From positions 1 through 56,196 of the forward strand of contig NZ_AJXL01000011.1 in assembly GCF_000264055.1 (NCBI RefSeq): a DNA stretch of 56,196 nucleotides, given 5' to 3'. The notes beneath the pieces were generated by a model. The model was not told the origin of the DNA, made no database searches, and worked only from the letters and a program-made list of their open reading frames with translations. The translations under genes and the position numbers were made by a program. Of the stretch, positions 19,256 through 26,853 are shown piece after piece. Source of the stretch: Flavobacterium sp. ACAM 123 (lineage in GTDB: Bacteria > Bacteroidota > Bacteroidia > Flavobacteriales > Flavobacteriaceae). Within the stretch, counting starts at the first letter, position 1, and every line of letters starts with the position of its first letter.

Positions 19256-20077
19256 TTATTTTTTTGAATTTTCTTCCTTTTCAAACTCTTTGTCAGCAGT
19301 ATAATCAGTATCATTATCTTCAATATAACGTTGTATTTGCATTCTAGGAGTAATAATCGAGAAACCAGGACCCTTTTCTGTTGCATATTTACTGGCCGCT
19401 ATCGCTTTTTGTTTGTATAAAGCCTTAAACTCAGACCAAGTAAGGAATTTATCCAATTGAAAAGGATTTTCAGGCATTTTAAATTCCGAGGAAACATTTT
19501 TTACACTCATTCCTACTGCCTCCCAACTTACATATTCGTCCGAGGATTTTACTGCTAATATCAACCCCGGTAAGTTCCCAAATTTCCATGGCCCTGCATC
19601 TGGCAGTACTGCAGTAAACCAAGCCTCATAAGATCTTCCTCTAAATGATGTAATTGCCAGTTGACAGGAATAACCTAAAATAATCTTAGTCTGTTCCTTT
19701 ATGTCCCAATTGAATATATTTAACGAATCTTTTTGGACAAAAAAACGCATATCGATAATATCCTTTAAAAACATTTCATTTGTACCATAATTTTTATAAA
19801 CTGTTTCAAGATTTCTCCCTTTGGGCTTCCAATTAATAATTCCATCATTGGTTGGCCTCTCTTTCAAATTTTCATTTTCAACCTTCTCATCATATATAGA
19901 AACTTGGTGGTCCGGTACAACAATCATATCATAATCTGCTTTAAACGTAACTTGTTTTGTTGCGTTCCCCCTAACCACATAATTGTACTGTACAGCAATC
20001 ATTTGTATAGAGTCTTGCTGCGCCCAGCAGGGAATTAAAAACAAGAAAAAAAATAAACCTATAAATTTCTTTTTCAT
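19256..20077 (-). CDS. GLPGLI family protein
   Basis: Exported protein of 273 residues from the GLPGLI (Porph_ging) family, function unknown. Signal peptide 1-19 (FIGLFFFLFLIPCWAQQ). Family landmarks are the conserved cysteine in GYSCQLAITSFRGR, then AWFTAVLPDAGPWKFGNLPG followed by LIL. The C-terminus is acidic and Lys-rich. It lies between a small Cys-containing peptide gene (58 bases upstream) and a TonB-receptor-like gene, the same order as in the other units of this window, so it probably works with both at the cell envelope. Confidence 0.88.
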   Translation of the reverse strand: MKKKFIGLFFFLFLIPCWAQQDSIQMIAVQYNYVVRGNATKQVTFKADYDMIVVPDHQVSIYDEKVENENLKERPTNDGIINWKPKGRNLETVYKNYGTNEMFLKDIIDMRFFVQKDSLNIFNWDIKEQTKIILGYSCQLAITSFRGRSYEAWFTAVLPDAGPWKFGNLPGLILAVKSSDEYVSWEAVGMSVKNVSSEFKMPENPFQLDKFLTWSEFKALYKQKAIAASKYATEKGPGFSIITPRMQIQRYIEDNDTDYTADKEFEKEENSKK

Positions 20078-20135
20078 AAACTAAAAATTAAGAGGCTTAA
20101 GAAAAAGCCTCTTTGTTATTAAATTATTATATAAA

Positions 20136-20467
20136 TTAGTTTTCAGATAAATATTTATCCATCATCCTAATATACTCTTGAGCCATTCGATTTGCCGCAG
20201 CAAGACAATCTAGTTGTGCATCAAAAGAGCTGTCTCCGGATCCAACTGCACGAAGCGTTTTCACTAATTTGCCGTAATAGTATACATCTGCATGACAAGT
20301 CGCATCTGCGAACACATATTTAACATCTGTAGAATTATCTTCATTTAAAGCTCCATTGTTAAAAAGCTCTGTTTTATCTACTTTTTGAGTAACTACTAGT
20401 GTTTGTTTAACTGGTTTTGCAAATGAGAAAAAACTCATGCAAATAAAGGTAAGACAAAAAAATACAT
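20136..20467 (-). pseudogene. small secreted two-Cys peptide gene, frameshifted in its signal sequence
   Basis: The open frame encodes KPVKQTLVVTQKVDKTELF and onwards to DKYLSEN, with cysteines in DATCHADVYYYG and LDCLAAANR. Upstream in the same frame lies a hydrophobic signal (CLTFICMSFFSFA) but no ATG. An ATG at 20465-20467 reads into that signal only if the run of seven T in the signal codons (plus-strand A at 20456-20462) had eight; as written it stops after ten codons. With one added base the product is 110 residues with a normal signal peptide. This is a recent frameshift, a slippage switch or a sequencing error. Core similarity to the peptide at 34970-35284 is visible around both cysteines. 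Confidence 0.65.
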
Positions 20468-20504
20468 TTTCTATTTTATTTAATTTTTTGGTTAGAATAA
20501 ATAG

Positions 20505-20776
20505 ATTCGACTTGCAGACTCTCTGCCATTAAGGACGAAAACTTGAGGAACATATTTTTGGCTTATTTGTTCCGCCCCGTCAACATTATCATAGATAAAC
20601 ATCCTTGCAAGGTTAGCTTTTAATATTCGCGACTATTTTAAAGCTAATATTTGTTCAATATCAGGTTGACTAACTGAGTAACAGCTACTGATCATTTCAA
20701 ATTTAAACAAAAAAAAAACGATTTAACTTACAAATAAACTTTTTTAACAATATTTTAACAAGTAAAAAGAGTAGTT
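20505..20776 (-). repeat. accessory-module leader, polA array copy 1
   Basis: Long untranslated leader nearly identical to 22056-22327. Read on the minus strand it holds a TTG/TTTATTTG promoter-like region, TCG plus ten T (20709-20718), and then stems TTAGCTTT / AAAGCTAA, CCT-TGCA-AGG, GGAACA / TGTTCC and GCAGA / TCTGC just before the cargo gene. It ends where cargo-specific sequence begins. A 33-codon frame starting MFIYDNVDGAEQ is open in both copies. Confidence 0.75.
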
Positions 20777-20953
20777 AACTGAAAATCAAAAATACTACTT
20801 CAGGTTCATGATGAACTTGTTATTGATGTTCATAATAGCGAGTTAGAGAAAATTCAACCGATGATTAAGCACGAGATGGAAAATGCTTTTAAGCTCGAAG
20901 TTCCGCTAGTTGTAGATCTAGGTATGGGGAAAAACTGGTTGGAGACGCATTAA
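20777..20953 (+). repeat. polA 3'-end copy 1 (59-codon remnant)
   Basis: Translates as NS*-like start then KSKILLQVHDELVIDVHNSE and continues to GMGKNWLETH-stop, matching the last 59 codons of polA. The second codon is TGA instead of TGG and no upstream polA sequence is attached, so it is not a gene. Many differences from polA are at third codon positions, indicating an origin in a related polA rather than recent local duplication. A terminator follows, as after polA. Confidence 0.9.
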
Positions 20954-20996
20954 TGAGCTAGCATATCACTTTTCAAAAAAGATTGACTTAAAATTG

Positions 20997-21032
20997 AAAA
21001 TCCATCAGACAAAAAAACTGATGGATTTTTTA
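20997..21032. terminator. terminator behind polA tail copy 1
   Basis: Stem AAAATCCATCAG / CTGATGGATTTT with T-runs on both sides, so it can act in both directions. It ends the convergent small membrane protein gene and corresponds in position to the polA terminator. Confidence 0.85.
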
Positions 21033-21067
21033 ATTTAACCATAAGGATAGATATTATGAACTCTACC

Positions 21068-21277
21068 TTAATTTAAGGTCTGTTTTCTATATCTAAAAAA
21101 CGTATCAGTCCAAAATATTACCAAACCTAATGGCTGCAAAAAGACAAGTAATAAAACTATAATTAATTTGGACGTAGAAGATAAAGACTGATTCTGTATT
21201 ACCTTAAACAAAGTGTAAACCCAAAAGACCAGATAAAAAACCACTAGACAAACAAAAAACATCTCAATCATAATCAA
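21068..21277 (-). CDS. small two-helix membrane protein, PLDc_N-like
   Basis: A 69-residue protein with two membrane helices (about 5-25 and 38-58) joined by a short polar turn and ending in a basic tail (RYRKQTLN). The pattern YLVFWVYTLFKVI...LLLVFLQPLGLVIFW resembles the PLDc_N membrane domain. It follows the lipoprotein gene by 15 bases and ends at the terminator at polA tail copy 1, so the two form the cargo of this module. Role unknown; a self-protection or anchoring function is only a guess. Confidence 0.65.
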   Translation of the reverse strand: MIMIEMFFVCLVVFYLVFWVYTLFKVIQNQSLSSTSKLIIVLLLVFLQPLGLVIFWTDTFFRYRKQTLN

Positions 21278-21292
21278 TAAATTTAAAGTTAA

Positions 21293-22045
21293 TTAATTCC
21301 ACCAACTGCAAGAAGTTGAGCATGACATCGTTACCGTTGTAATGCATACATGGCTATCAACAACACAAGACGTATCCGAACCCACTATAATACAATCTGA
21401 ATTCCCATCGCTAATATACTCTTGGGTGTCCATTGAGGCTCTTAGTTTTGATCCACTACCAGTTAATCCAACACCTGACTCAAATTTCAAACATCCACTA
21501 GCGGTTTTATTAGCTATTGAGGCTGCAACTTTCTTAGTGACATCAGAATTAAAACGCTTTGCATCAATGTCATACAGTTCAATATATACAGATACTAAAT
21601 TACTAAAAACTAATGTATTATCAGTGCTCATTTTTGTAAAAAAATCTTCATTAATTAGAAATTTCTCATCATCGATTTGAAAGAAAGTTTCATCACGTAT
21701 ATCATTTTTTAAAAATTTATAAGTAACGTTATCAATAGTTGTTTTAAGAACAACTCCGTCTTGCACCACATCAATATAATAGTAGCTTTTTAAATATTTG
21801 TTAACAGTAGATAAATCGTAATTCGAAGTTGTTACTTTAAAACTATTCACACTAATTTTTTCTACTGATAAATCATAAACCGCAAAATTTGCAACATATG
21901 GGGTAAGATTTGTTTTTTTAACAAATTCCTCTAACTGATATTTACTAGATATTACTTCATCTTTTTTGTAATTATCTGACGAACATTGAACTAAACAAAA
22001 GCTCAATGTAGCAATAAAAATGGGATAAAATTTAAAATTTTTCAT
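21293..22045 (-). CDS. lipoprotein with Cys/Ser/Thr-rich C-terminus
   Basis: A 250-residue lipoprotein. I start at the ATG 22043-22045 (MKNFKFYPIFIATLSFCLVQ), with the lipobox cysteine at about residue 20 (LVQC, then SSD). A longer frame into the leader exists but the leader is shared with another module and is unlikely to be coding here. The middle is unremarkable; the last 35 residues are packed with Cys, Ser and Thr (CIIVGSDTSC, VCITTVTMSCSTSCSWWN). Such a tail resembles the core of a modified peptide or a disulfide knot, but no modifying enzyme is nearby. It replaces the peptide/GLPGLI/receptor cargo while keeping the same leader. Function unknown. Confidence 0.75.
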   Translation of the reverse strand: MKNFKFYPIFIATLSFCLVQCSSDNYKKDEVISSKYQLEEFVKKTNLTPYVANFAVYDLSVEKISVNSFKVTTSNYDLSTVNKYLKSYYYIDVVQDGVVLKTTIDNVTYKFLKNDIRDETFFQIDDEKFLINEDFFTKMSTDNTLVFSNLVSVYIELYDIDAKRFNSDVTKKVAASIANKTASGCLKFESGVGLTGSGSKLRASMDTQEYISDGNSDCIIVGSDTSCVVDSHVCITTVTMSCSTSCSWWN

Positions 22046-22055
22046 ATGGCAATTA

Positions 22056-22327
22056 ATTCGACTTGCAGACTCTCTGCCATTAAGGACGAAAACTTGAGGA
22101 ACATATTTTTGGTTTATTTGTTCCGCCCCGTCAACATTATCATAGATAAACATCCTCGCAAGGTTAGCTTTTAATATTCGCGACTATTTTAAAGCTAATG
22201 TTTGTTCAATATAAGGTTGACTAACTGAGTAACAGCTACTGATCATTTCAAATTTAACAAAAAAAAAAACGATTTAACTTACAAATCAATTATTTTAACA
22301 ATATTTTAACAAGTGAAAAGAGTAGTT
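22056..22327 (-). repeat. accessory-module leader, polA array copy 2
   Basis: Near-identical copy of 20505-20776 with few substitutions, which leave the stems TTAGCTTT / AAAGCTAA, GGAACA / TGTTCC and GCAGA / TCTGC intact. The T-tract has eleven T (22259-22269) instead of ten. It drives the lipoprotein gene at 22045. Confidence 0.75.
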
Positions 22328-22504
22328 AACGGAAAATCAAAAATACTACTTCAGGCTCATGATGAACTAATATTTGACGTACACAATAGTGAATTAGAAA
22401 AAATTCAACCGATGATCAAACACGAAATGGAAAACGCCTTTAAACTTGATGTACCTTTAACCGTTGAGCTGGGTATGGGTAAAGATTGGCTGGAAGCGCA
22501 TTAG
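22328..22504 (+). repeat. polA 3'-end copy 2 (59-codon remnant)
   Basis: Reads NGKSKILLQAHDELIFDVHN and onward to GMGKDWLEAH-stop without interruption. At protein level it is almost identical to the end of polA, while the codons differ widely. It lacks the rest of polA and is therefore a remnant, not a gene. It closes the second module of the polA array. Confidence 0.9.
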
Positions 22505-22539
22505 TCAATTAAAAATTATAACTAAAGATTCGTGAAAAT

Positions 22540-22581
22540 AAAAAATCCATCTGCAGATTAAAATTGCAAATGGATTTTTTT
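22540..22581. terminator. bidirectional terminator between polA tail copy 2 and the LacI gene
   Basis: Stem AAAAATCCAT / ATGGATTTTT with further weak pairing inside the loop; A- and T-runs on both sides allow action on either strand. Confidence 0.8.
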
Positions 22582-22606
22582 ATGTTTTAAATATCCTTAC
22601 TTATAA

Positions 22607-23632
22607 CTACCCTTTTCTAGTAGACTCTCTCTCTTTCAGTTTAGTTTTAATAACAACTGTTTCATAAGGAATATTTTCTTCTTTAGATTCTAATCTGTCA
22701 ATAAGTAACTTAGCAGCTACTTCGCCAATTTCGACTCCGTGTTGACTTATGGTGGTTAAACTTGGTGTCAATCTTCTTGAAGCAAGAATACCATCTGCAA
22801 AACCTATTATAGAAAGTTCCTCAGGAATTTTATATCCTTTCTTTAAGCCCATTTTTAAAGCTGCGACAGAGTCATTCTCTTCTAAGGCAAAAACACCATC
22901 AATGGCATTATTATCAAAAACAGCATCAATTTTACTTTTCAAATCTTCTTCTGAATCCGTACGAAGAATTATATTTTCATTAATTGGAATATTATTATTC
23001 TTTAACGCTTTCAAATATCCCTCAGCTCTTAATTTTCCAACACTCAAATTATCTACAGAAGACAACAAGGCAATATTTTTGCATCCCAAATCAATTAATC
23101 GCTGCGTAGAATTTAAAGCAGAATCAAAGTCGTCAACAATCACTTTGTCACATTCAATACCATCCGCAGTTCTATCAAACATAACTATAGGAGTGCCATC
23201 ATTGATAATTGCCGAAAAGTGATTGTATTCATGCAGTTTTTGCGCTTCTTCAGACACTGATAAAATAAATCCGTCTATCGTACCATTACTCAACATTTCT
23301 AGGGTATGCGCTTCCTTGTCCATGGATTCATTAGAAATACACATAATAACGTTATATCCTTTTTCATCTGCTACTTTTTCGATACCGCTAAACACTTTGG
23401 CAAAAAAGGAATTAAGAATATTGGGAATAATAACCCCTATTGTTTTTGTTTTTCGGTTTTTAAGATTTAAACCAATCACATTGGGTTTATAATTTTTAAG
23501 CTTTGCATATTCCTTAATTTTAATTTTTGTCTGATCACTAATTTCAGGACTATCATTAAGTGCTTTTGAAACTGTAGAAACAGAAACGTTAAGTTCTTTT
23601 GCTATTTGTTTAAGAGTTGCTTTGACTTTCAT
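22607..23632 (-). CDS. LacI-family transcriptional regulator
   Basis: DNA-binding repressor of 341 residues. Start at ATG 23630-23632 (MKVKATLKQIAKELNVSVST); a longer frame upstream adds eleven residues without family similarity. The helix-turn-helix is TLKQIAKELNVSVSTVSKAL, the hinge NYKPNVIGLNLKNRKTKTIG, followed by a periplasmic-binding-protein-like sensor domain (60-330) with GVIIPNILNSFFAKVFSGIE and the C-terminal SLTTISQHGVEIGE. Ligand and targets cannot be read; no sugar-utilisation genes are adjacent. Probably the native neighbour of polA before the array grew between them. Confidence 0.92.
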   Translation of the reverse strand: MKVKATLKQIAKELNVSVSTVSKALNDSPEISDQTKIKIKEYAKLKNYKPNVIGLNLKNRKTKTIGVIIPNILNSFFAKVFSGIEKVADEKGYNVIMCISNESMDKEAHTLEMLSNGTIDGFILSVSEEAQKLHEYNHFSAIINDGTPIVMFDRTADGIECDKVIVDDFDSALNSTQRLIDLGCKNIALLSSVDNLSVGKLRAEGYLKALKNNNIPINENIILRTDSEEDLKSKIDAVFDNNAIDGVFALEENDSVAALKMGLKKGYKIPEELSIIGFADGILASRRLTPSLTTISQHGVEIGEVAAKLLIDRLESKEENIPYETVVIKTKLKERESTRKG

Positions 23633-23979
23633 AATTAAGGTATGTGTTGACTTTATTAGCAATTTATTAGAAATCCATCTTACTATACTAAATATATGGT
23701 TTTCTTTGATTGCAAATAGCTATTTTTACGCTAATGGCTTTTTATTGCTATTTCGCAATATAAAAATTTTATTTCGATAACAAAAGTAATATAAAAATAG
23801 AAAGTCGCCATATTGTATAATTGTAAAAGATAACTAATCCGAGGCACATCAAATATCCATTTGATAATCAGGGATAAGGCGAGATAAAATTATTCTTTTA
23901 AGCTATTTGTATTTAAAATAATTAATTGTACTTTTGCATCCCCTTTAATGGGGATGGAATGTTTAATTAAAATAATATT
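23633..23979 (+). promoter_or_regulatory. intergenic region with the rplM promoter and 5' hairpin
   Basis: Contains a near-ideal promoter: TTG at 23907-23909, 19-base spacer, TACTTTTG at 23929-23936. A hairpin (CATCCCC / GGGGATG, 23937-23956) sits at the predicted mRNA 5' end, 24 bases before the rplM ATG. The rest (23633-23900) is AT-rich and holds the undefined promoter of the divergent LacI gene. Confidence 0.7.
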
Positions 23980-24435
23980 ATGGACGCATTAAGCTACAAA
24001 ACAAAATCAGCAAGCAAAGCCACCGTTACAAAGGAGTGGATTGTTGTAGATGCTGATGGGCATAACTTAGGTCGTCTTGCATCAAAGGTCGCAATGATTC
24101 TTAGAGGTAAGTACAAACCAAGTTACACACCGCACGTTGACTGTGGGGATAACGTAATCGTTATCAACTCAGAGAAAATCAACCTTACAGGTAACAAAAT
24201 GGACGAGAAAATCTACATGCGTCACACAGGTTACCCAGGAGGGCAAAGAACTTTAACTGCTAAAGTATTGCAATCAAAAAACCCTGCATTACTAGTAGAA
24301 AAAGCTGTAAAAGGAATGTTACCAAAGAACAAAATTGGTGCTGAACTTTTTAGAAATTTAAATGTTGTTGTAGGTTCAGAGCACAAACAAGGTGCACAAA
24401 AACCGAAAACAGTTAACCTAAACGATCTTAAGTAA
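23980..24435 (+). CDS. rplM: 50S ribosomal protein L13
   Basis: Large-subunit protein of 151 residues. The sequence shows the L13 signature: KEWIVVDADGHNLGRLAS at residues 19-36, then GKYKPSYTPHVDCGD, and MLPKNKIGAELFRNLNVVVG. Its stop overlaps the rpsI start (TAATG), the classic rplM-rpsI pair. Confidence 0.98.
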   Translation: MDALSYKTKSASKATVTKEWIVVDADGHNLGRLASKVAMILRGKYKPSYTPHVDCGDNVIVINSEKINLTGNKMDEKIYMRHTGYPGGQRTLTAKVLQSKNPALLVEKAVKGMLPKNKIGAELFRNLNVVVGSEHKQGAQKPKTVNLNDLK

Positions 24436-24821
24436 TGGGAGTTATTCACAAAATCGGTAGAAGAAAAACCGCTGTTGCACGTGTTTATGTTTCGGAAGGA
24501 ACAGGAGTAATCACTGTAAACAAAAAAGAATTCGCAACTTACTTCCCAACGGCTACTTTACAGTACAAAGTAATGCAACCAATGTCTATGACAGAGAATG
24601 CAACTAACTTTGATGTAAAAGTAAATGTTTACGGAGGTGGTTCAACTGGACAAGCAGAAGCTGTAAGAATGGCACTAGCACGCGTTATGTGTGAAGTAAA
24701 TCCTGAATACAGACTAATCTTGAAACCAGAAGGTTTATTGACAAGAGATCCAAGAATGGTTGAACGTAAGAAATTCGGTCAGAAGAAAGCTCGTAAGAAA
24801 TTTCAATTCTCGAAACGTTAA
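24435..24821 (+). CDS. rpsI: 30S ribosomal protein S9
   Basis: Small-subunit protein of 128 residues: IGRRKTAVARVYVSEGTG at the start, NVYGGGSTGQAEAVRMALAR in the middle, and the basic tail ending in KKFQFSKR whose last Arg reaches the P-site tRNA. Translationally coupled to rplM. The 171 bases to rpsB contain small hairpins (TCTTGAATA / TATTCAAGA, CCTACCGAGGTAGG) that could terminate or regulate, but without a clear T-run. Confidence 0.98.
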   Translation: MGVIHKIGRRKTAVARVYVSEGTGVITVNKKEFATYFPTATLQYKVMQPMSMTENATNFDVKVNVYGGGSTGQAEAVRMALARVMCEVNPEYRLILKPEGLLTRDPRMVERKKFGQKKARKKFQFSKR

Positions 24822-24992
24822 TATTGCCTGTCTTGAATACATTTATTCAAGACTTATTGAGTTTATTATTGAATTTAAAACAATGTTGTTGTTGCCTACC
24901 GAGGTAGGAATTAGTTTAGCATCTAAATGTATTTAGCCGAGCAATCGCCATTTATACATTGCTAATCAACAGAACGTAAACTAGTACAAAAA

Positions 24993-25826
24993 ATGTCAAA
25001 CAAAGTAGAAGTAAAAGAATTACTAGAAGCAGGTGTCCACTTCGGTCACATGACTAGAAAATGGGATCCAAATATGGCTCCTTACATTTATATGGAACGT
25101 AATGGTATTCACATTATCAATCTATATAAAACTGCAGCAAAAATTGAAGAGGCTAATGAAGCCTTGAAAAAAATCGCTGCATCAGGTAGAAAAATACTAT
25201 TCGTAGCTACCAAAAAGCAAGCAAAAGACATCGTTGCTGAAAAAGCAAAAGCTGCAAACATGCCTTACATTACTGAAAGATGGCCTGGTGGAATGCTAAC
25301 TAACTTCGTGACTATCCGTAAAGCCGTTAAAAAAATGGCTACTATTGATAAAATGAAGAAAGATGGTACATTCATGACCCTTTCTAAAAAAGAGCGTTTA
25401 CAAGTTGATCGTCAGCGTGCTAAATTAGAGAAAAATTTAGGTTCAATTTCTGATATGTCAAGATTACCAGCTGCATTATTTGTAGTGGATATCAAGGCTG
25501 AACACATCGCAATAAAAGAAGCTCAAAAATTAAACATTCCAGTTTTTGCAATGGTTGATACTAACTCTGATCCTCGTGAAGTAGAGTTTGTAATTCCATC
25601 AAATGATGATGCTTCTAAATCAATCGATAAAATTTTAACTTTAGTAACAGCTGCAATAGTTGAAGGACTTTCTGATAGAGGTTCTGATAAAGAAACTGAT
25701 GCAACTGAAAAAGCAGCTCCGGCAGCTGAAAAAGTAGCTCCAGTAGCAACTGAAACAGCAGCCCCAGCAGTAACTGAAACAGCAGCTCCGACTGCCGATA
25801 CAGTGGCTCCAGCAACTGAAGAATAA
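24993..25826 (+). CDS. rpsB: 30S ribosomal protein S2
   Basis: Small-subunit protein, 277 residues. The S2 core (1-230) is standard: GVHFGHMTRKWDPNMAPYIY, ERWPGGMLTNFVTIRK, and MVDTNSDPREVEFVIPSNDD. Beyond the core is a 40-residue tail of Ala, Pro, Glu, Thr and Val in loose repeats (EKAAPAAEKVAPVATETAAP). Such low-complexity tails occur in Bacteroidota S2 but vary in length. Followed by tsf, the usual partner. Confidence 0.97.
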   Translation: MSNKVEVKELLEAGVHFGHMTRKWDPNMAPYIYMERNGIHIINLYKTAAKIEEANEALKKIAASGRKILFVATKKQAKDIVAEKAKAANMPYITERWPGGMLTNFVTIRKAVKKMATIDKMKKDGTFMTLSKKERLQVDRQRAKLEKNLGSISDMSRLPAALFVVDIKAEHIAIKEAQKLNIPVFAMVDTNSDPREVEFVIPSNDDASKSIDKILTLVTAAIVEGLSDRGSDKETDATEKAAPAAEKVAPVATETAAPAVTETAAPTADTVAPATEE

Positions 25827-25834
25827 AACAATAT

Positions 25835-25937
25835 TTAAATTCCAAATTTTAAATTCCAAATTCCCGCAATAAAATTAGAAACAATAAGTTGATAATTTAT
25901 TACAATTGGGATTTGGAATTTAGGAATTGGAATTTTT
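25835..25937. repeat. imperfect inverted repeat between rpsB and tsf
   Basis: Two arms of about 35 bases built from the unit AAATTCCAAAT face each other around a 30-base AT-rich centre: AAATTCCAAATTTTAAATTC on the left, and the complement of TTGGAATTTAGGAATTGG on the right. Similar AATTCC-rich repeats are frequent in flavobacterial intergenic DNA. It could fold in the rpsB-tsf message or be a small mobile repeat. Confidence 0.6.
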
Positions 25938-25964
25938 ACTTTTAACCTTATAAACAAACACAAC

Positions 25965-26789
25965 ATGGCAACAATAACCGCTGCAGACGTAAATAAATTA
26001 AGAACAGCTACAGGTGCTGGAATGATGGATTGTAAAAAAGCATTAGTGGAAGCTGATGGTGATTTCGATTTAGCGATTGAAAACCTACGTAAAAAAGGAC
26101 AAAAAGTAGCTGCAAACCGTTCAGATAGAGAATCTACTGAAGGCGCTGCAATTGCTGTTGTAAACGCTGATAAAACTGCTGGTGTAGTTATCACATTAAA
26201 CTGTGAGACAGACTTTGTAGGTATGAATGAAAGCTTTGTGAAGATGGCTACTGAAATGGCTAATCAAGCATTGCACTTTGATAGTAAAGAAGCATTTTTA
26301 GCTTCAGATTTCAACGGAATCACTATTGCCGATAAATTGATCGAGCAAACAGGAGTTATCGGAGAAAAATTAGAAATCAGAACTTTCGACAAATTAGAAG
26401 GTGCTTTTGTAGGATCTTATATCCACTCTGGAAACAAGATTGCTACTTTAGTTGCATTATCTAAAAATATTGAAGGTGCTGAAGAAGTAGCTAGAAACGT
26501 ATCTATGCAAGCCGCAGCTATGTCTCCGATTGCTCTAGACGAATCTGGAGTTGATGCTGTAACTATCGAGAAAGAAATCGAAATCGCAAAAGATCTATTG
26601 CGTCAAGAAGGAAAGCCAGAAGCAATGTTAGACAATATCGCTAAAGGCAAACTAGCTCGTTTCTTTAAAGACAATACCTTGGTAAACCAAGATTATATTA
26701 AAGACAGTAAATTGAGCGTGGCCAACTACGTGAAATCTTTAGATAAAGATCTTATTGTAACCGGTTTCAAAAGAGCTGCTTTAGGATAA
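25965..26789 (+). CDS. tsf: elongation factor Ts
   Basis: Guanine-nucleotide exchange factor for EF-Tu, 274 residues. The N-terminal UBA-like domain is TAADVNKLRTATGAGMMDCK; the TDFVG motif appears as NCETDFVGMNESFV; the C-terminal part holds the exchange domain. Complete gene with terminator. Its 3' end recurs in diverged form at 31361-31420 and 35461-35580, each time behind an accessory module, as with polA. Confidence 0.98.
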   Translation: MATITAADVNKLRTATGAGMMDCKKALVEADGDFDLAIENLRKKGQKVAANRSDRESTEGAAIAVVNADKTAGVVITLNCETDFVGMNESFVKMATEMANQALHFDSKEAFLASDFNGITIADKLIEQTGVIGEKLEIRTFDKLEGAFVGSYIHSGNKIATLVALSKNIEGAEEVARNVSMQAAAMSPIALDESGVDAVTIEKEIEIAKDLLRQEGKPEAMLDNIAKGKLARFFKDNTLVNQDYIKDSKLSVANYVKSLDKDLIVTGFKRAALG

Positions 26790-26809
26790 TCTATTCTAAA
26801 CTTTATATT

Positions 26810-26845
26810 AAATCCCATTTTGTTTATAACAAAATGGGATTTTTC
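26810..26845. terminator. tsf terminator, bidirectional
   Basis: Stem AAATCCCATTTT / AAAATGGGATTT with flanking A and T runs; shared with the convergent receptor gene at 26854. Confidence 0.9.
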
Positions 26846-26853
26846 AATTAATA

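Noticed and set aside
21293..21400. Lanthipeptide precursor
   Set aside because: No LanB, LanC, LanM or other modifying enzyme is present, and the carrier is a 250-residue lipoprotein.
22046..22153. N-terminal extension of the lipoprotein into the shared leader
   Set aside because: The extension would bury the lipoprotein signal, and the same leader stands before an unrelated gene in the other module.
22313..22504. A 63-codon gene ending in the PolA C-terminus
   Set aside because: It is only the polA tail; the open frame happens to extend a few codons upstream into the leader.
25523..25859. Several antisense frames over the end of rpsB, some Cys- or Ala-rich
   Set aside because: They are the complement of the Ala/Pro/Glu-rich S2 tail and have no start signal or family pattern.
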